A DNA stretch of 64,000 nucleotides, taken from Zobellia russellii (lineage in GTDB: Bacteria; Bacteroidota; Bacteroidia; Flavobacteriales; Flavobacteriaceae). The notes beneath the pieces were generated by a model. That model did not search any database, was not told the DNA's origin, and saw only the letters and a program-made list of their open reading frames with translations. The translations under genes were made by a program, and so were the position numbers. The stretch is from assembly GCF_018728565.1 (NCBI RefSeq), contig NZ_JACSOI010000002.1, forward strand, positions 310,001-374,000. The letters are read 5' to 3'. Of this stretch, positions 55,735 through 64,000 are shown in pieces (the first letter of the stretch is position 1; the number at the start of each line of letters is the position of its first letter).

Positions 55735-56265
55735 TTAATGACTGGTTTTTTCAACTATGTTTATCTCCACTGCCCCTGTAACCAACAACAGATCTTTTAA
55801 CTCTTTTTCGTTACCATGAATATCTATCTCCATTAAGAAATGATCATCCGTAGTACGTACATCTGGATTTTCCGCTTTTTTGAAAGGCCATAAACGGCTT
55901 CTCATATAAAAAGTTATCACCATTAAGTGAGCCGCAAAAAATACAGTTAACTCAAACATAATAGGCACAAATGCCGGCATGTTCTCTATATAACTAAAAC
56001 TAGGCTTCCCACCAATATCCTGAGGCCAATCCTCGATCATGATGTAGTTCATCATAAGCGTAGCCACACTAAGACCTATACAGCCGTAAATGAACGACGT
56101 AATGGCAATACGTGTTGGAGCCAAACCCATAGCTTTGTCTAAGCCATGAACAGGAAATGGACAATATACTTCTTCGATGTGATGCTTGGCTGCCTTTACC
56201 TTCTTAACGGCAAGCATTAGCACGTCATCATCATCATAATATGCATGTATCGCTTTAGATGCCAT
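55735..56265 (-). CDS. actD: Alternative complex III subunit ActD (DUF3341)
   Basis: The 176-residue protein has a cytoplasmic N-terminal domain (AIHAYYDDDDVLMLAVKKVK), two predicted helices (about 55-75 and 97-118) and a short C-terminal domain ending DLLLVTGAVEINIVEKTSH, all typical of DUF3341/ActD. It is a small structural subunit with no cofactor. It starts 2 bases after the actC stop codon, so these genes are translationally close. Confidence 0.94.
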   Translation of the reverse strand: MASKAIHAYYDDDDVLMLAVKKVKAAKHHIEEVYCPFPVHGLDKAMGLAPTRIAITSFIYGCIGLSVATLMMNYIMIEDWPQDIGGKPSFSYIENMPAFVPIMFELTVFFAAHLMVITFYMRSRLWPFKKAENPDVRTTDDHFLMEIDIHGNEKELKDLLLVTGAVEINIVEKTSH

Positions 56266-56267
56266 AG

Positions 56268-58019
56268 CTATTGTTTCTTATTATTTAATAATCTTGCCTG
56301 ACCGGCCCAATCGTCTCTTTGCGCTCTACCTGGGAAAGATTCTGTTATTGAATCCAACAAATCATACTCCCTATTGGTCATTCTACCCACTTGGGCAAAA
56401 GTGAATATTCCAATTTCATTAAGTGTTGCTTCCATTTGAGGACCTACACCTTTAATTTGTTTAAGGTCATCAGCAGTCTCTTTTGTTGCATCAAACTTAC
56501 CAATAGTACTCAAAAGTTCAGAAACGCTCTCGCTGGTATCTTGTTGCGGTACAACTTCTCCCATAAGCACATCATCTGTAATAACTTCTTCCTTAGTATC
56601 AGCAGCAGACAATTTAGTTATCTGATATAATGGCTGACCCGCATCTCTTAGTTTTTTATACTTACTTCCAGATGACTTCAAGATAGATTTAACCTCCGCT
56701 TGAGCGATTACAGGGAATGTTCTAGCGTAAAGAAGGAACAACACGAAGAAGAATCCAATGGTACCTACAAAGATTCCGATATCTACAAATGTTGGCGAGA
56801 ACATAGTCCATGAAGATGGAAGGTAATCTCTGTGCAACGATGTTACGATAATTACGAAACGCTCAAACCACATTCCTATGTTCACTACAATAGATATAGC
56901 GAAAGAAAACATAATACTAGTTCTCAATTTTTTGAACCACATGAACTGAGGAGAGAACACATTACAAGTCATCATTGACCAGTAAGCCCACCAGTAAGGT
57001 CCAGTAGCTCTGTTCAAGAAAGCGTATTGTTCGTATTCAACACCTGAATACCAAGCCATGAAAAGCTCTGTAATATATGCACAACCTACAATAGAACCGG
57101 TTAACATAATAACAATGTTCATTAACTCAATATGCTGAACAGTGATATAATCTTCCAAGTGACACACTTTACGCATGATAATCAAAAGTGTATTCACCAT
57201 TGCAAAACCAGAGAAAATTGCTCCAGCCACAAAGTATGGAGGGAAGATGGTTGTATGCCAACCTGGTATTACCGATGTAGCAAAGTCAAAAGATACAATG
57301 GTATGTACAGAAAGTACAAGTGGTGTAGCCAAACCTGCCAAAACCAACGACACTTCTTCAAAACGTTGCCAATCTTTAGCACGACCACTCCAACCAAAAC
57401 TTAACAGACTATATATTTTCTTTTGAAAAGGAAGGATTGCCCTGTCACGTAACATCGCAAAATCAGGAAGTAGACCCGTCCACCAGAATACCAAAGAAAC
57501 TGAAAGGTATGTAGATATCGCAAATACATCCCAAAGTAGCGGTGAGTTAAAGTTTACCCATAACGAACCAAATTGGTTAGGAATTGGCAATACCCAGTAT
57601 GCCAACCAAGGACGACCCATGTGAATAATAGGGAAAAGACCCGCCTGAACAACAGAGAATATTGTCATAGCCTCCGCAGAACGGTTAATAGCCATTCTCC
57701 ATTTCTGACGGAAAAGCAAAAGTACGGCAGATATCAAAGTACCCGCGTGACCAATACCTACCCACCAAACAAAGTTGGTAATATCCCAAGCCCAGTTAAC
57801 GGTCTTGTTCAAACCCCATGTTCCAATACCGGTAGAGACTGTATAAATAATACAACCAACACCCCAAAGAAATGCCACTAAGGCAATGGAAAACACAATC
57901 CACCAATGCTTATTGGCCCTACCCTCAACCGGAGCGGCTATATCCACACTTACATCGTGGTAGCCTTTATCCCCAATAACCAAGGGCTTTCGTATAGGTG
58001 CTTCGTAATGCGACGCCAT
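56268..58019 (-). CDS. actC: Alternative complex III subunit ActC (NrfD-like) with C-terminal helix-hairpin-helix-like tail
   Basis: The protein has 583 residues. The NrfD/PsrC-like part (about 1-450) holds about ten helices, with WWVGIGHAGTLISAVLLLFRQKWR as a family mark; it is the quinol-facing membrane subunit. A polar linker (about 455-515) leads to a 68-residue tail (516-583) with DDLKQIKGVGPQMEATLNEIG and ending RAQRDDWAGQARLLN. The LKxIKGVG...L...GI pattern resembles the helix-hairpin-helix-like domain also found at the C termini of some NuoE and ribosomal L21 proteins. Its role on a respiratory subunit is unknown. The gene lies between actB (36 bases) and actD (2 bases). Confidence 0.93.
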   Translation of the reverse strand: MASHYEAPIRKPLVIGDKGYHDVSVDIAAPVEGRANKHWWIVFSIALVAFLWGVGCIIYTVSTGIGTWGLNKTVNWAWDITNFVWWVGIGHAGTLISAVLLLFRQKWRMAINRSAEAMTIFSVVQAGLFPIIHMGRPWLAYWVLPIPNQFGSLWVNFNSPLLWDVFAISTYLSVSLVFWWTGLLPDFAMLRDRAILPFQKKIYSLLSFGWSGRAKDWQRFEEVSLVLAGLATPLVLSVHTIVSFDFATSVIPGWHTTIFPPYFVAGAIFSGFAMVNTLLIIMRKVCHLEDYITVQHIELMNIVIMLTGSIVGCAYITELFMAWYSGVEYEQYAFLNRATGPYWWAYWSMMTCNVFSPQFMWFKKLRTSIMFSFAISIVVNIGMWFERFVIIVTSLHRDYLPSSWTMFSPTFVDIGIFVGTIGFFFVLFLLYARTFPVIAQAEVKSILKSSGSKYKKLRDAGQPLYQITKLSAADTKEEVITDDVLMGEVVPQQDTSESVSELLSTIGKFDATKETADDLKQIKGVGPQMEATLNEIGIFTFAQVGRMTNREYDLLDSITESFPGRAQRDDWAGQARLLNNKKQ

Positions 58020-58054
58020 ATAAATCTATTATAGTTGTTTACTTAAATACGGTT

Positions 58055-61000
58055 TTATGCTTCGTTCGTATTCCTAACCTTAACATGGTAGAATACATTT
58101 GGCTTAGTTCCCACATGCTCCAATAAATGGTACATACGATTACTTTCTGCCAATTTGGAAACTTCACTTTCCTTATCATTAACATCACCAAAGATTATAG
58201 CTCCTGTACTACATGCAGATGAACACGCTGTTTGGAATTCCTCATCTTTTACAGGACGACCATCTCTTTTCGCATCCAAGATAGACTTCTGAGTCATCTG
58301 AATACACATAGAACATTTTTCTATAACCCCTCTTGAACGAACATTTACATCAGGATTCAATACCATTTTACCCAAGTCATTGTTCATATGGTAATCAAAC
58401 TCGTCATTGTTATTATACAAGAACCAGTTGAATCTACGAACTTTGTACGGACAGTTGTTTGCACAATATCTAGTACCCACACAACGGTTATATGCCATAT
58501 GGTTTTGACCTTGGCGACTGTGAGATGTTGCCGCAACCGGACAAACAGTTTCACATGGTGCGTGGTTACAGTGCTGACACATTACAGGCTGGAATGCCAC
58601 TTGAGGATTAGCCGCTGGATGCTCCAACTCACCAAAACCACCTAAAGAACCATTATCACCTGAAAGACCATCAAACTCATCCTTCTTAATATTGTCTCCC
58701 TCAAAAGTATCTTCCGAAGAATAATATCTATCAATACGCAACCAGTGCATATCCCTACTCTTTCTAACTTCTTCCTTACCTACCACAGGAACATTGTTCT
58801 CCGCATGACAAGCAATAACACATGCACCACAACCGGTACACGCATTTAAATCTATGGACATGTTAAAGTGATGACCTATAGTACGATCAAAACTATCCCA
58901 CAAATCAACAGATGTAGCCGGAACCTCTTGGTGATCCAAAGAAACCACCGGAACTTCGTTCCACTCAGCGTGATCCTTTGTATTGAATATCTCCAAGGTA
59001 GTCTCCTTAATGATATCACCCCTACCCATTAAGGTCTTATGCAACTGAATACATGCAAACTCATGCATTCCCGAAGCTTTCTCAATAGTAGCTGCCTGAA
59101 CATTGGTGAAATTCTGATACAACGGATAAGCATTAACACCTGTCTGCATCTCAGATTTCATTCCTACTTTTCTTCCATATCCTAATGAAAGACCAATAGA
59201 ACCAATAGCTTGACCCGGCTGAATAATTACCGGAACGTTATTTAGTACAACTCCATTTACGGTAACGTTGGCATAACTACCGTCCAAACCTCCATTGGCA
59301 ACGTGCTCGTTTACAAAACCTAAACGCTCAGCATCTGCCTTGGAAACGGTAACATAGTTATCCCAAGAAACTCTAGTAATTGGATCAGGAAACTCCTGCA
59401 ACCACGGGTTGTTAGCCTGCTGACCTGCACCCATACCCGTTTTAGAGTAAAGAGTAAGCTCAACACCGCCTCCGCTGGTAGCATTTACCAAACTATTAAT
59501 AGCCGTAGCAATAGGAATACCTGCCTGAGCAGTCACTTCCTCAATTACATCGGCACTTGCCGTTTCTTTATCTTCTTCTTCGGAAACCGCATTTTCTGGA
59601 TCCGCATCAGAGCTTAAAGTCATACCTGCCGCAGAATAAACACCATCATGCAATGCTTTATTCCAATCATTTCCAGCCAATATTGACTGAGACCAGGTTT
59701 CCTTTACATATTCGTAATATGTTTTATCACTACCTAACCACTTTAACAATGCAGTCTGAAACTGTCTTGTATCAAAAAGTTCTTTAATGGTAGGTTGCAT
59801 CAAACTGTATTGCCCTTTCTTGATTTGGGTATCTCCCCAAGACTCCAAGAAATGATTAGCTGCTGCAGTATACTGCGCTACTTCTGTAGTTTCATTCCAA
59901 TTATTGGAGAACACAACAGAAAGACCAACTTTCTCAACACCTTCTTTAAAGTCAGTCGCATTAGGAAGCGTATACATAGGGTTAACACCGTCTACGATTA
60001 ACGCGCCAACTTTGCCCGCCTTCATATCCGCAATCAACTTCTGCACTGCCTTAACATTTCCTTGTCTTACATAACGAGGAGAAGCAGGATCAAAAGCCTT
60101 ACTACCCAACATTTCATTAATTGCAAGAACAACCGTTTGAGCATGTATATCATCAAGACCCGTAACTACTACGGCCTTACTTTTATTCTTTCTTATATGA
60201 GCAGCCACACCATCTATGGTCTTCTGAACATTTTCAGAAAGCTCACCACCAACACTTGTACCGTTCAACTTAGCATACAACTGAGCCAAAGCTATTTTCT
60301 GTTGCATTGGCGTTAAGGGCACACGCTTATCCGCATTGGCACCACTCAAGGTCATGTTTGCCTCAAACTGTACATGACGCGACATCTTACCATTTTTAGG
60401 CACTCTACCTTTTGCATACCCCCCATCATAGCTTCCTCCTTGCCAATCTCCTAAGAAATCCGCCCCAAAAGAAACTATAAGGTCTGCCTTTTCAAAATCA
60501 TAATCCGCCAAAGCACGCTCACCGTATTTAGCTTCATAAGCACTAGCTGCGGCATCTTCGGCAATAGCATCATAAACCACATGGTTTACATTACCATACT
60601 CAGCTTTTAATTCACCGATTAATCTATCCGTAGACGGACTAGCATATGTTTGTGTCAACAATGCGATTTGCTGACCAGAACCTTTAAGGCTTCCTAATTT
60701 TGCTTTTACAGCAGCATCCAAAACAGACCACTCAGTAGGCTCTCCATTTGCCATTGGCCCCTGTAAGCGTGTACTATCATATAAAGAAAGTACAGATGCC
60801 TGAACTCTTGCATTGGCAGATCCGGCAACCTTGGCATCTTTATTATTTTCAACCTTAATAGGACGACCTTCCCTTGTTTTAATAAGGATACTTGCAAAGT
60901 CAAAACCGTTCGCTATAGTTGTAGCATAATAATTAGCAACGCCTGGAACAATATTTTCTGGCTGAACAACATAAGGAATAGATTTATGCACAGGTCCTTC

Positions 61001-61213
61001 ACAAGCAGCCAATGAAGCCGCTGCGGTACTAAAACCAACGTACTTAAGAAAATCCCTCCTATTGGTAGATGTAGCAGATAGACTTTCCTTATCTCCCAAA
61101 AAATCATCTACTGGAATTTGCTCAACAAACTCGTTCTGTCTTAGCGTCTCAACAATGGAATCGTTCGGATTTAATTCCGCCTCGTTCTTCCAATATTTTT
61201 TGTTTGATGCCAT
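58055..61213 (-). CDS. actB: Alternative complex III subunit ActB (Fe-S, molybdopterin-oxidoreductase-like)
   Basis: The 1052-residue protein combines a molybdopterin-oxidoreductase-like N-terminal part with a ferredoxin-like C-terminal part. A Tat-like motif NRRDFLKYVGF is followed by LAAC, so a Tat-exported lipoprotein is likely. Cys sets CTGCGACVIACH (about 792), CQHCNHAPCETVCP (about 878), CVGTRYCANNCP (about 910) and CSMCIQ with CSSACS (about 968 onward) supply ligands for four Fe-S clusters. ActB homologues have no molybdenum cofactor despite the fold. It relays electrons between quinol oxidation and the ActA hemes, in the periplasm. It follows actA by 34 bases. Confidence 0.96.
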   Translation of the reverse strand: MASNKKYWKNEAELNPNDSIVETLRQNEFVEQIPVDDFLGDKESLSATSTNRRDFLKYVGFSTAAASLAACEGPVHKSIPYVVQPENIVPGVANYYATTIANGFDFASILIKTREGRPIKVENNKDAKVAGSANARVQASVLSLYDSTRLQGPMANGEPTEWSVLDAAVKAKLGSLKGSGQQIALLTQTYASPSTDRLIGELKAEYGNVNHVVYDAIAEDAAASAYEAKYGERALADYDFEKADLIVSFGADFLGDWQGGSYDGGYAKGRVPKNGKMSRHVQFEANMTLSGANADKRVPLTPMQQKIALAQLYAKLNGTSVGGELSENVQKTIDGVAAHIRKNKSKAVVVTGLDDIHAQTVVLAINEMLGSKAFDPASPRYVRQGNVKAVQKLIADMKAGKVGALIVDGVNPMYTLPNATDFKEGVEKVGLSVVFSNNWNETTEVAQYTAAANHFLESWGDTQIKKGQYSLMQPTIKELFDTRQFQTALLKWLGSDKTYYEYVKETWSQSILAGNDWNKALHDGVYSAAGMTLSSDADPENAVSEEEDKETASADVIEEVTAQAGIPIATAINSLVNATSGGGVELTLYSKTGMGAGQQANNPWLQEFPDPITRVSWDNYVTVSKADAERLGFVNEHVANGGLDGSYANVTVNGVVLNNVPVIIQPGQAIGSIGLSLGYGRKVGMKSEMQTGVNAYPLYQNFTNVQAATIEKASGMHEFACIQLHKTLMGRGDIIKETTLEIFNTKDHAEWNEVPVVSLDHQEVPATSVDLWDSFDRTIGHHFNMSIDLNACTGCGACVIACHAENNVPVVGKEEVRKSRDMHWLRIDRYYSSEDTFEGDNIKKDEFDGLSGDNGSLGGFGELEHPAANPQVAFQPVMCQHCNHAPCETVCPVAATSHSRQGQNHMAYNRCVGTRYCANNCPYKVRRFNWFLYNNNDEFDYHMNNDLGKMVLNPDVNVRSRGVIEKCSMCIQMTQKSILDAKRDGRPVKDEEFQTACSSACSTGAIIFGDVNDKESEVSKLAESNRMYHLLEHVGTKPNVFYHVKVRNTNEA

Positions 61214-61247
61214 ACTTTCTATGTAATTAGCTACTTTCTAGATTCGA

Positions 61248-62615
61248 TTAATAATGACACTTCCCACATTCCAGCCCGCCCATTTGCGCAGCCGTTAACT
61301 TTTCAACACCATATTTCTTGGAAAGCTCGGTATGAATTTTTTCGTAGTAAGCATTACCTTCTACCTTAATTTCAGTTTCTCTGTGACAGTTAATACACCA
61401 TCCCATTGTTAGAGGCGAAAATTGATACATAATCTCCATTTCCTCAACAGGACCGTGACATTGCTGACACTCAATACCAGCAACACTTACGTGCTGAGAG
61501 TGATTGAAATATGCAAAATCAGGCAAATTATGAATACGCACCCATTCTACAGGCTGACTCTCACCAGTATATTTCTGATTTTCCTCGTCCCAACCTACAG
61601 CTGCATAAAGCTTTTTAATTTCTTTGTTATAATCAACACCATACTCACGCTTACCTTCTTCCAAAGTTTCATCAGCAACTTGGTAAATTGATTTATGACA
61701 GTTCATACACACGTTCAAGGAAGGAATTCCCGAAGTCTTAGAAACACGTGCAGACGAGTGACAATACTTACATTCTATTTTATTATCCCCAGCATGGATA
61801 CGGTGTGAGTAATGTATTGGCTGAATTGGCTGATACCCTTGATCAACACCTACCTGCATCATCCATCCGTAAGCAAAATACGCACTACCCAACAAAAGAA
61901 AAATAACTGACACCAATACCAAAAATTGGTTTTTAGCAAACGCTTTCCAAAGTGGCAATCTCTTCTCGGATGCTTCATTTTCCAAAACAACCCCATTAGC
62001 TTCGGCTATTCTTCTCAATGTTTTGTTCACCAAGAACAACATCACCACCAAAAGACCAAAGACGAGCGCCAAAGCACCTAGAACTATTTCATTTGAAATT
62101 CCATCGGAAGCACCACCAGAGCCACCAGCAGCTTCACCACCAGCCGCAGCCGCAGGAGCAGCGGTTTTTGGAGGAGCGGCCGTATAAGCCAAAATATTAT
62201 CAATATCCTCGTTAGACAAGGTTGGAAACGGAGTCATTGCCGCCTGATTGTACTCAGCATAAATCTTATTAGCATAAGAATCACCTGAAGCGATAAGCCC
62301 AGGACTATTCTTAATCCATTGATACAACCAATCACGACTTAAACCTTCGTCATCTGACAATCTAGTCTCTACATTGGCCAGAGCTGGACCTGTCATTTTT
62401 CGATTTAAAGAGTGGCAAGCAGCACAATTCTGATTGAACAACGCTTTACCTTTAGCCGGATCTCCCGCAGTATCACCAGATGCAGCAGCTTCGGAAGAAG
62501 CCCCATCTTCACTTCCACCATCTTGAGCAGATATAGAAACGGAAAATAAAAGGAAAACAAATAGAGTTAAACCTAAAACCTTAGAAATCGAATGGCGGTA
62601 CGGAACCTTTTTCAT
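61248..62615 (-). CDS. actA: Alternative complex III subunit ActA (multiheme cytochrome c)
   Basis: I choose ATG at 62615 (455 residues, MKKVPYRHSI), which opens into a signal peptide; 14 upstream codons do not. Six CxxCH sites are present: one near the N terminus (CAACH, Cys64), then, after a Gly/Ala-rich linker and two helices (LGALALVFGLLVVMLFLV and a second near 225-245), CKYCH, CMNCH, CQQCH, CINCH and a final CGKCH two residues from the end. The protein thus fuses a monoheme cytochrome c to a membrane-anchored pentaheme domain. It is the first gene of the act-cox operon and has a promoter just upstream. Confidence 0.94.
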   Translation of the reverse strand: MKKVPYRHSISKVLGLTLFVFLLFSVSISAQDGGSEDGASSEAAASGDTAGDPAKGKALFNQNCAACHSLNRKMTGPALANVETRLSDDEGLSRDWLYQWIKNSPGLIASGDSYANKIYAEYNQAAMTPFPTLSNEDIDNILAYTAAPPKTAAPAAAAGGEAAGGSGGASDGISNEIVLGALALVFGLLVVMLFLVNKTLRRIAEANGVVLENEASEKRLPLWKAFAKNQFLVLVSVIFLLLGSAYFAYGWMMQVGVDQGYQPIQPIHYSHRIHAGDNKIECKYCHSSARVSKTSGIPSLNVCMNCHKSIYQVADETLEEGKREYGVDYNKEIKKLYAAVGWDEENQKYTGESQPVEWVRIHNLPDFAYFNHSQHVSVAGIECQQCHGPVEEMEIMYQFSPLTMGWCINCHRETEIKVEGNAYYEKIHTELSKKYGVEKLTAAQMGGLECGKCHY

Positions 62616-62701
62616 ATGAATCTTATTTCTATCGACATCTTGGCACGATAATTTCATTTATAGAAAACTTGTGTTATTCTTATCAGTGCTAAAATCGAAG
62701 G

Positions 62702-62732
62702 CAAAAATACGTAATAGACTTTATTTTGAAAA
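62702..62732 (-). promoter_or_regulatory. Promoter of the act-cox operon
   Basis: On the minus strand TTTT (62732-62729) is followed after 19 bases by TATTTTTG (62709-62702), one base from the TTTG-N19-TAnnTTTG consensus. A leader of about 80 bases follows before the actA start. Confidence 0.6.
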
Positions 62733-62785
62733 TGTTAACGGATTGATAATTCCTAATTTATATCTATTCTAAATAATATGTCATC

Positions 62786-62816
62786 CTTTACAATGCCGAG
62801 GAATACGCTACTTTTG
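62786..62816 (+). promoter_or_regulatory. Promoter of the SPOR-protein gene
   Basis: CTTT (62786-62789) is followed after 19 bases by TACTTTTG (62809-62816), close to the Bacteroidota consensus. It lies 33 bases before the start codon chosen for this gene. Confidence 0.55.
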
Positions 62817-62849
62817 TATAAATTATTAAAACCCAATTATTTCACTACA

Positions 62850-63221
62850 ATGAAGACAATTTTTGCACTCAGTTTCTCCCTTGCGTCTTTAACATTTGGA
62901 TATGCCCAACAAGGCCAAATTAACATTGAACAAGACCAAAAAATCACTGATTTAATAGAAATATATAAAACCTCCAACGAAAGTTCGGAATATTACCGCA
63001 TTCAAGTAGGCTTCGGCTCCTATAATAAGGCTCAAAGTATTCAAGCTAACGTTGAGCAAGATTTCCCGGACCTACCCTCAAAAATAGATTTTGATTCACC
63101 TACATACCGAGTAAGAGTAGGAAGATTCCAGAACAAGCTAGACGCCGAACGAAAGTTTAAAGAAGTCCGACAGAAATATCCGGACGCCATGTTATTAAAA
63201 CCAAAAAAATCGACCCGTTAA
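62850..63221 (+). CDS. SPOR-domain secreted protein
   Basis: I choose ATG at 62850 (123 residues, MKTIFALSFSL) since it opens directly into a signal peptide ending near GYAQ; an earlier ATG at 62778 would place the promoter match inside the gene. The mature part is a short linker and a SPOR domain (about 50-120): YYRIQVGFGSYNKAQSIQANV and YRVRVGRFQNKLDAERKFKEV. SPOR domains bind denuded glycan strands of septal peptidoglycan. With so small a size, it is little more than an exported SPOR domain. Its last codons lie in the terminator stem and loop. Confidence 0.88.
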   Translation: MKTIFALSFSLASLTFGYAQQGQINIEQDQKITDLIEIYKTSNESSEYYRIQVGFGSYNKAQSIQANVEQDFPDLPSKIDFDSPTYRVRVGRFQNKLDAERKFKEVRQKYPDAMLLKPKKSTR

Positions 63222-63236
63222 GGTCGATTTTTTTTT
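63203..63236. terminator. Bidirectional terminator overlapping the SPOR gene stop codon
   Basis: ATCGACC (63209-63215) and GGTCGAT (63222-63228), extended by A and T runs, enclose a CGTTAA loop that contains the stop codon (63219-63221). The T runs on both strands let it end both the SPOR gene and infB. Confidence 0.85.
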
Positions 63237-63283
63237 GCTCTATACTTTCTCACTTAACAGTGATATGTATATTCTCAAGAAGT

Positions 63284-64000
63284 CTATTTAGATTTTAATT
63301 TCTTCTTAACCTCTACCTCTTTGAAAGCCTCTACAATATCCCCTTCAACTATATCATTATAGTTCTTAAGCTGCAGACCACAATCATACCCTTTGGCCAC
63401 TTCCTTAACATCGTCTTTGAAACGTTTTAAGGATGTCAACTCTCCTGTATAAACAACTACACCATCTCGTATAAGACGTATACCTGCATTACGGAAAATC
63501 TTACCATTGGTTACCATACAACCGGCAATCGTACCAACTTTGGATATCTTAAAGGTCTCTCTAATCTCTGCGGTACCCGTAATCTCTTCTTTGATTTCAG
63601 GAGAAAGCATTCCCTCCATAGCATCCTTAAGATCATTGATCGCATCATAGATAATAGAGTACATTCTAATATCAATTTCTTCCTTCTCCGCAACATCTCT
63701 TGCATTACCCATTGGCCTTACGTTAAAACCAATAATAATAGCATCGGATGCCGAAGCTAACAACACATCGGATTCGGTAATAGCACCAACTCCTTTGTGT
63801 ATAATATTCACTTGAATTTCTTCAGTAGACAATTTTTGGAACGAATCCGTTAAGGCTTCCACAGAACCATCAACATCACCCTTCAAGATAATGTTAAGTT
63901 CCTTAAAGTCACCCAAAGCAATACGTCTTCCGATTTCATCCAACGTAATGTGACGCTGTGTTCTAACAGACTGCTCACGCTGCAATTGCGAACGCTTAGT
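63284..64000 (-). CDS. infB: Translation initiation factor IF-2, C-terminal part
   Basis: The frame is open to the right edge and ends at 63284, giving about 238 residues of IF-2: the end of domain II, domain III ([38 protein letters not shown]) and domain IV, which binds fMet-tRNA ([39 protein letters not shown]). The GTPase domain lies outside the window. IF-2 places initiator tRNA on the 30S subunit and promotes subunit joining. It is convergent with the SPOR gene and shares its terminator. Confidence 0.97.
   Translation of the reverse strand, partial: TKRSQLQREQSVRTQRHITLDEIGRRIALGDFKELNIILKGDVDGSVEALTDSFQKLSTEEIQVNIIHKGVGAITESDVLLASASDAIIIGFNVRPMGNARDVAEKEEIDIRMYSIIYDAINDLKDAMEGMLSPEIKEEITGTAEIRETFKISKVGTIAGCMVTNGKIFRNAGIRLIRDGVVVYTGELTSLKRFKDDVKEVAKGYDCGLQLKNYNDIVEGDIVEAFKEVEVKKKLKSK

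Overview
The window is about 64 kb of chromosome from a member of the Bacteroidota, almost certainly a flavobacterium (family Flavobacteriaceae, probably marine). Supporting evidence: a full-length SprA/Sov type IX secretion (T9SS) translocon, two PorP/SprF-family proteins, a secreted protein with a type B (CHU_C) sorting domain, an alternative complex III respiratory operon joined to cytochrome oxidase genes, A-rich leaders without clear Shine-Dalgarno sequences, and several promoters of the Bacteroidota TTG-N18..20-TAnnTTTG form. I see no rRNA, tRNA, CRISPR array, insertion sequence, prophage or frameshifted gene. Coding density is high. No gene-free stretch exceeds 300 bases; the longest gaps are 11180-11423, 15040-15282 and 62616-62849.

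Layout. 1-157: 3' end of an unidentified membrane protein. 173-6816 (minus): a T9SS surface cluster of a 1234-aa adhesin-like protein, its PorP/SprF partner and an OmpA/PorE-like protein. 6968-11179 (minus): fabD, a gamma-class carbonic-anhydrase-like protein, and a LytTR response regulator with its TPR histidine kinase. 11424-16119: a VWA lipoprotein, a second PorP/SprF protein, an Nfu-type Fe-S scaffold with a doubled N-terminal domain, dodecin and an MscS channel. 16135-16809: tsaB. 16908-26500 (minus): an eight-gene MacAB-TolC-type efflux operon in which a permease-permease-adaptor module occurs twice around one ATPase. 26601-31906 (minus): cytochrome oxidase accessory and assembly genes (SCO, DUF420, COX IV, two COX III, heme O synthase). 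32084-40969 (minus): TonB, VanZ-like, gcvH, sprA. 40975-47413 (minus): ruvA, maeB, an SLC45-like MFS transporter, queG, ruvB. 47532-49796 (plus): a large acyl-CoA oxidase/dehydrogenase. 49811-50632: a DUF2807 protein. 50790-62615 (minus): actA-B-C-D-E-F followed by COX II and COX I. 62850-63221 (plus): a SPOR protein. 63284-64000 (minus): the 3' part of infB.

How the genes work together. The largest theme is aerobic respiration. The act operon encodes a quinol:cytochrome c oxidoreductase co-transcribed with oxidase subunits I and II, while subunits III and IV, heme O synthase and the SCO copper chaperone lie about 20 kb away in two separate transcription units. The second theme is the cell surface: SprA exports proteins bearing C-terminal sorting domains, and the 173-6816 cluster looks like one such cargo with its dedicated SprF-like partner. 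The rest is housekeeping.

I did not find a clearly new multi-gene system. The best leads are the duplicated efflux module sharing one ATPase, a helix-hairpin-helix-like tail on ActC, a cysteine-free SCO-like protein beside SCO, a small CxxC membrane protein in the same operon, a His-rich loop in ActF, a large soluble insertion in COX III, and probable leaderless transcripts for ruvB and tsaB.
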